Below, piece by piece: positions 22,717 to 25,476 of a DNA stretch of 25,476 bases. Positions within the stretch are counted from its first letter, which is position 1. Each line of letters opens with the position of its first letter. Origin of the DNA: Methanosarcinales archaeon (lineage in GTDB: Archaea; Halobacteriota; Syntropharchaeia; Alkanophagales; Methanospirareceae); contig JAODGP010000003.1 in the NCBI GenBank assembly GCA_025464345.1, positions 1 to 25,476 on the forward strand, written 5' to 3'. The position numbers and the translations under genes were made by a program. The notes beneath the pieces are model-generated. The model did no database searches and was not told where the DNA came from. It saw nothing but the letters and a program-made list of their open reading frames with translations.

Positions 22717-23304
22717 TTATATGTTATAGATAACGATGGACAGGAATATAGAAGATGCGATGATAGCGAAGAGGAAAGAGTGGGGCGAAATGCTGACCAT
22801 ACCGAATGATAACATGAATAGAGAAGCAAGCCCGACGGTAACCGTTAGATGTTGAAGTTTCCTGTTGCGTACGGCAGGAGCAGCGATTATTTCCCGCTTC
22901 TTATCTTTCGGTTCTTTTACCACCTTGCGTCCTCGTTTGAGCGGTTGCGGTACAATTTCAACCAGGAAACTCTCCTTCACGGCGCCATAACCTGTACTCA
23001 CAGATATCTCGCCTGGCTCGGGTACTGAACCGGTATAAGCCTTGGGCAGACGAGCAATCGCAGCTATCTTCTCCTCTTCTATCACATACACGTTATCCTG
23101 CAGTAGCATCACCATATCCTCTATCTCTTCGCTTAGCGAGAAATGGAGATGCGAAGGTTCACCATGATTGTGTATGATGATCTCAAAGCTCGTCTCTTCT
23201 CCGACACTCAGCGGGATACGGAGTACCTCATGCTCAAATTCTATGGTATTCTCACCTTTACGACTGAGGTATATCCGCTGCTGGATCTTACCCGTGCGAT
23301 TCAT
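22717..23304 (-). CDS. Membrane-anchored beta-domain protein, DUF7524-like
   Basis: The product is 195 residues from the ATG at 23304, which overlaps the Trm112-like gene by 17 bases; an earlier ATG at 23403 would lie deep inside that gene. Residues about 1-120 look like an all-beta extracellular or cytoplasmic domain (IEFEHEVLRIPLSVGEETSF, IIHNHGEPSHLHFSL). A basic linker (about 122-150, rich in K and R) is followed by two C-terminal hydrophobic helices (LTVTVGLASLFMLSFGMVSI and FLFAIIASSIFLSIVIYNI). I recall a similar pattern, a NHGE-HLH beta domain followed by terminal helices, in archaeal DUF7524 proteins. Function is unknown. Confidence 0.7.
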   Translation of the reverse strand: MNRTGKIQQRIYLSRKGENTIEFEHEVLRIPLSVGEETSFEIIIHNHGEPSHLHFSLSEEIEDMVMLLQDNVYVIEEEKIAAIARLPKAYTGSVPEPGEISVSTGYGAVKESFLVEIVPQPLKRGRKVVKEPKDKKREIIAAPAVRNRKLQHLTVTVGLASLFMLSFGMVSISPHSFLFAIIASSIFLSIVIYNI

Positions 23305-23485
23305 CTCTAAGGTCTGGTGGCAGCAGATTGGGGATGCCATCTTCGATTGGATATCGCTCGTCACAGTGTGGGCAGTACAGAACGCCCTTGATAACCTCAC
23401 CATCTGCAGCCTCTTCCTCTATATTCAGTTCCAGATCGCCTTTACACAGCGGGCAGGCGAGTATATCCATCAACTCTTTCTTCAT
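23288..23485 (-). CDS. Trm112-like zinc protein
   Basis: The product is 65 residues. Two Cys pairs, C11-x2-C14 (ILACPLCKGDL) and C38-x2-C41 (LYCPHCDERYPIEDGIPNLLP), are the signature of Trm112/YcaR proteins, zinc-binding activators of methyltransferases acting on tRNA, rRNA and release factors. The start at 23485 is preferred over one at 23512 because the domain begins at MKKELMDIL and a TATA-like stretch overlaps the longer start. It overlaps the following DUF7524-like gene. No methyltransferase partner is adjacent. Confidence 0.88.
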   Translation of the reverse strand: MKKELMDILACPLCKGDLELNIEEEAADGEVIKGVLYCPHCDERYPIEDGIPNLLPPDLRDESHG

Positions 23486-23855
23486 GCTCACTCTATATTT
23501 GACCTTTGTCATATTAAGTATTTGGACAAAAAGTAATTTGACATATTCTTAGAGTACCTTACGGAGCCAGAAAATGTCAGAAAGCACACCAGCTTTGCGC
23601 AATCGCTGTTCAGATGCCCGTTTTATTTAACACACCATACATCATCTCATTCATTTCTCTCCTTTAATTCAACTAACTTCTCATCACACAGATCTGCGAA
23701 GGATATCCTGGGTTTAAACTTTTCTGTACCCTTATTTTTCTCCTGAACTGGTTGAAATATGAACGCTCTTTTCAAACCCAAATTTAACTGGATTGAAACG
23801 AATTATTCCGGGTTTTAGAAACAGCGATTGGAACCTATCTTGCTGAATTAGAACA
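23486..23855 (-). other. Gap of about 370 bp without a supported gene
   Basis: The stretch is AT-rich. On the minus strand a frame ending at the TGA at 23647 could encode about 50 residues (ending ISFADLCDEKLVELKERNE) but has no ATG, no ribosome binding site and no family I recognise. It may be a decayed gene fragment downstream of serS. I see no repeat, tRNA or hairpin-plus-T-run terminator. Confidence 0.3.
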
Positions 23856-25355
23856 TCACAGGAACCTGAATACCCCGGGCAGCCGGTCACCTGTATACCG
23901 CCTGAGTGCATCAGACCAGTTATGGGGTTCCAGCCCCTTCTGCGCAAGCAGTACCGCAGCCCAGCGCTCCAGACCCACACCCGAACAGCCAGACCAGAGT
24001 TCCTTACCACTCTGCAACTTCACACTGAACCCTTTTGGGTATTTATCACCGTTTATACTCACATTCTGGAATTCCAGCCATTTACCACTGTAAGGCAGGA
24101 TAGCCTCAAAATCCACAGTGCCCACCTCCTTCAATTCCGCGAGACCTGCCCGACCTTCCTGTGCCATGAACCATGGCGTAACCCATGCCTCACGCCATTC
24201 TATATCCAGTATCTCATCGAATATACGGCGGTATCGCATACGTAACTCCTCCGCATGGCTTATCACCTGCTCCTTCGTGCCAATCCATACGATTTCCACA
24301 CGATGGAACTCATCCAGCCGTTCTATACCATGCAGCCCGCCACTTTCATACCTGTGTGAAGTGCCAGACCGGTCGAAGACCTTTATCGGTAATATATCAT
24401 CAGGGATGGTCCTGCCCTGGATGAATACCCAGAACGGTGGACACTGGGCATAGCACATCCCACCTACCGGCTCTATTCGCTCCATTATCATATCGAGTGG
24501 CACTTCATTCGTGATTTTGTAATAATCCATCACATCCTCCCAGTATTCAGGGTCTCGTGTCTTCGGCGTGCAGACGTAATACACCTCGGGATAGATGCCT
24601 TTTGCATGCCCTGAACGTTTCCATACAGCCCATGGCACGAATTTCGGGAAGATCATCTCCACATACCCTAAGGGTCTCAACACCTCCTCTATCAATATCT
24701 GTTCGAATGCTCTGAAAATCCGTGTTGGCTGTGGTCCGTAAATCCACTGACCACGTCCCGCAGCGTGCACTATCCAGCCACGTTTGACCATCTCTTCCGT
24801 CGGGTCTTTATCAAACTTCCATTGCCTGTGCTCGCTCTCGAATAGCAGTTCCCAGTGCTCACTCTTGCCCTTCCAGCTCGCCGCTTCCCTCTTGTCCTCC
24901 AGCAGCTTCAACAGCCTGTCCGGTATCCGCCGTTCAAGTGCGGCATAATCTACATCGAGCACGAGAGTCAGCCGCCCATCTTCATGCTTCAGTGTGCGAA
25001 CAAATGGCAATCGCTTCAATTTGATGCTCGTATCCCACTCAAGTGAGACTTCATAGCTCTTTATTTCTATAGCCCTTATCCCGATCCGGTGACGTGCGAG
25101 TAACCTGCTAAGCCCGTTCTTCAATCTGAGAAGGGCATCATGTGCACGCACGAACCGGTCGGAACGTATCTCCAGCTCTAATGTATCGTCAGACACACTA
25201 CAATGCTCTATTATAGCGCCGCAGCCCGGAGGTGCTCCTCGTTTCAGCAAAGGCTCTGCACGGTCACGCATGAATGCCGCCAGCTCATCTCTTATGGCTT
25301 CCAGAGCGCCGCTGCATCTCACTACCGCCACCAGCCGGAACTGAATATCAGGCAT
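23856..25355 (-). CDS. serS: Seryl-tRNA synthetase, type 2 (methanogen type)
   Basis: The product is 499 residues. It charges tRNA-Ser and is of the rare archaeal type, distinct from ordinary SerRS. The unusual N-terminal alpha/beta tRNA-binding domain covers about 1-165. The class II core follows: motif 1 around EVLRPLGYVEMIFPKFVPW (225-242), GGMCYAQCPPFWVF (298-311), motif 2 FHRVEIVWIGT (350-360), and motif 3 SGCSGVGLERW (455-465). The zinc ligands of the Methanosarcina barkeri enzyme (C306, E355, C461) correspond to C305, E354 and C457 here. Length matches the family (about 500). No in-frame start lies further upstream because a stop codon is two codons before the ATG. Confidence 0.97.
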   Translation of the reverse strand: MPDIQFRLVAVVRCSGALEAIRDELAAFMRDRAEPLLKRGAPPGCGAIIEHCSVSDDTLELEIRSDRFVRAHDALLRLKNGLSRLLARHRIGIRAIEIKSYEVSLEWDTSIKLKRLPFVRTLKHEDGRLTLVLDVDYAALERRIPDRLLKLLEDKREAASWKGKSEHWELLFESEHRQWKFDKDPTEEMVKRGWIVHAAGRGQWIYGPQPTRIFRAFEQILIEEVLRPLGYVEMIFPKFVPWAVWKRSGHAKGIYPEVYYVCTPKTRDPEYWEDVMDYYKITNEVPLDMIMERIEPVGGMCYAQCPPFWVFIQGRTIPDDILPIKVFDRSGTSHRYESGGLHGIERLDEFHRVEIVWIGTKEQVISHAEELRMRYRRIFDEILDIEWREAWVTPWFMAQEGRAGLAELKEVGTVDFEAILPYSGKWLEFQNVSINGDKYPKGFSVKLQSGKELWSGCSGVGLERWAAVLLAQKGLEPHNWSDALRRYTGDRLPGVFRFL

Positions 25356-25401
25356 AATTTAGTACCATATGGCTCCTTATCCTTATCATTTACACCTCCT
25401 T
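25348..25401 (-). promoter_or_regulatory. Strong Shine-Dalgarno and 13-codon leader frame overlapping the serS start
   Basis: On the minus strand AAGGAGGTG (25393-25401) is followed after three bases by an ATG at 25389 that opens a 13-codon frame (MIRIRSHMVLNYA) with a TGA at 25348-25350, just past the serS ATG (25353-25355) in another frame. Whether the transcript includes it is uncertain. Confidence 0.25.
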
Positions 25402-25402
25402 G

Positions 25403-25413
25403 CTATTTAAATG
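25403..25413 (+). promoter_or_regulatory. Putative TATA box for the right-edge gene
   Basis: CTATTTAAATG is centred about 25 bp before the ATG at 25433, which fits a leaderless start. Being near-palindromic it could also serve serS on the other strand. Confidence 0.45.
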
Positions 25414-25432
25414 TTCAGAGTAATATAGAAGT

Positions 25433-25476
25433 ATGGTGGAACCACGAGTGCGTAAATTATACGAAGCGATGTTCGC
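25433..25476 (+). CDS. Start of an unidentified gene (14 residues visible)
   Basis: The frame opens MVEPRVRKLYEAMF and runs off the right edge. Support comes from the well-placed TATA-like element at 25403-25413 and from the open reading to the end. Too little is visible to name a family. Confidence 0.4.
   Translation, partial: MVEPRVRKLYEAMF

Noticed and set aside
23732..24010. A 92-residue minus-strand frame at the 3' end of serS
   Set aside because: Most of it is serS in another frame; the tail beyond serS is short and unrecognised.

Overview
The window is archaeal. It carries archaeal-only or archaeal-type genes: ribosomal protein eS1, a type-2 seryl-tRNA synthetase, a beta-CASP RNase of the aCPSF2 type, a DUF106 membrane insertase, an XPB-like helicase, a Tsr3/DUF367 protein, and a tRNA-Gly interrupted by a bulge-helix-bulge intron. 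The type-2 SerRS is known mainly from methanogens. Together with a COG1237 enzyme of the methanopterin pathway, a PGF-CTERM surface protein, many Fe-S electron carriers and an enoyl-CoA hydratase, it suggests a methanogen-related, methane- or alkane-oxidising euryarchaeote (ANME-1/Syntrophoarchaeia-like). That placement is inference; the archaeal assignment is firm.

Layout. Positions 1-1769 (minus strand) hold the start of a coiled-coil protein, a stand-alone receiver, and a REC-REC protein ending in a histidine-kinase dimerisation helix pair without an ATPase domain. Positions 2035-8402 (minus) form a molybdenum/tungsten and redox block: a tungstate-binding WtpA with an archaeosortase tail, MobB, an 885-residue fusion of a GltD-type flavoprotein with ferredoxin and two HdrB/HdrD-type CCG domains, an XPB helicase and MoaE. 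Positions 8459-10274 (plus) hold three overlapping genes (DUF106 insertase, enoyl-CoA hydratase, PIN nuclease). Positions 10271-11946 (minus) hold a COG1237 metallo-beta-lactamase protein and a MoxR ATPase.

Positions 12006-14119 (plus) encode the alpha and beta subunits of a pyruvate:ferredoxin oxidoreductase. Positions 14150-15380 (minus) encode an RNase Z-like protein and a four-cluster ferredoxin. The longest stretch without an intact gene, 15381-15974, appears to hold degraded transposase pieces. Positions 15975-17408 hold a Gate-domain membrane protein that overlaps tsr3 tail to tail by 99 bp. Positions 17479-19377 (plus) hold a possible tiny membrane protein, malic enzyme and an Lrp-type regulator. 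Positions 19379-22371 (minus) hold the intron-containing tRNA-Gly, the aCPSF2-type RNase, eS1, PurQ and a DUF167 protein. The right end has acylphosphatase, a DUF7524-like membrane protein, a Trm112-like zinc protein, SerRS, and the first codons of another gene.

The genes fit an anaerobic metabolism built on ferredoxin and pyruvate. Malic enzyme makes pyruvate, PorAB links pyruvate to acetyl-CoA and ferredoxin, and several Fe-S proteins could move the electrons. Tungstate capture and molybdopterin genes would supply W/Mo enzymes encoded elsewhere. Many genes have a TATA-like element about 25 bp before the start codon and no Shine-Dalgarno sequence, which suggests leaderless transcripts. Others overlap by ATGA, GTGA or TAATG, which suggests translational coupling. 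All functions are read from sequence motifs and memory of families; no database search was run.
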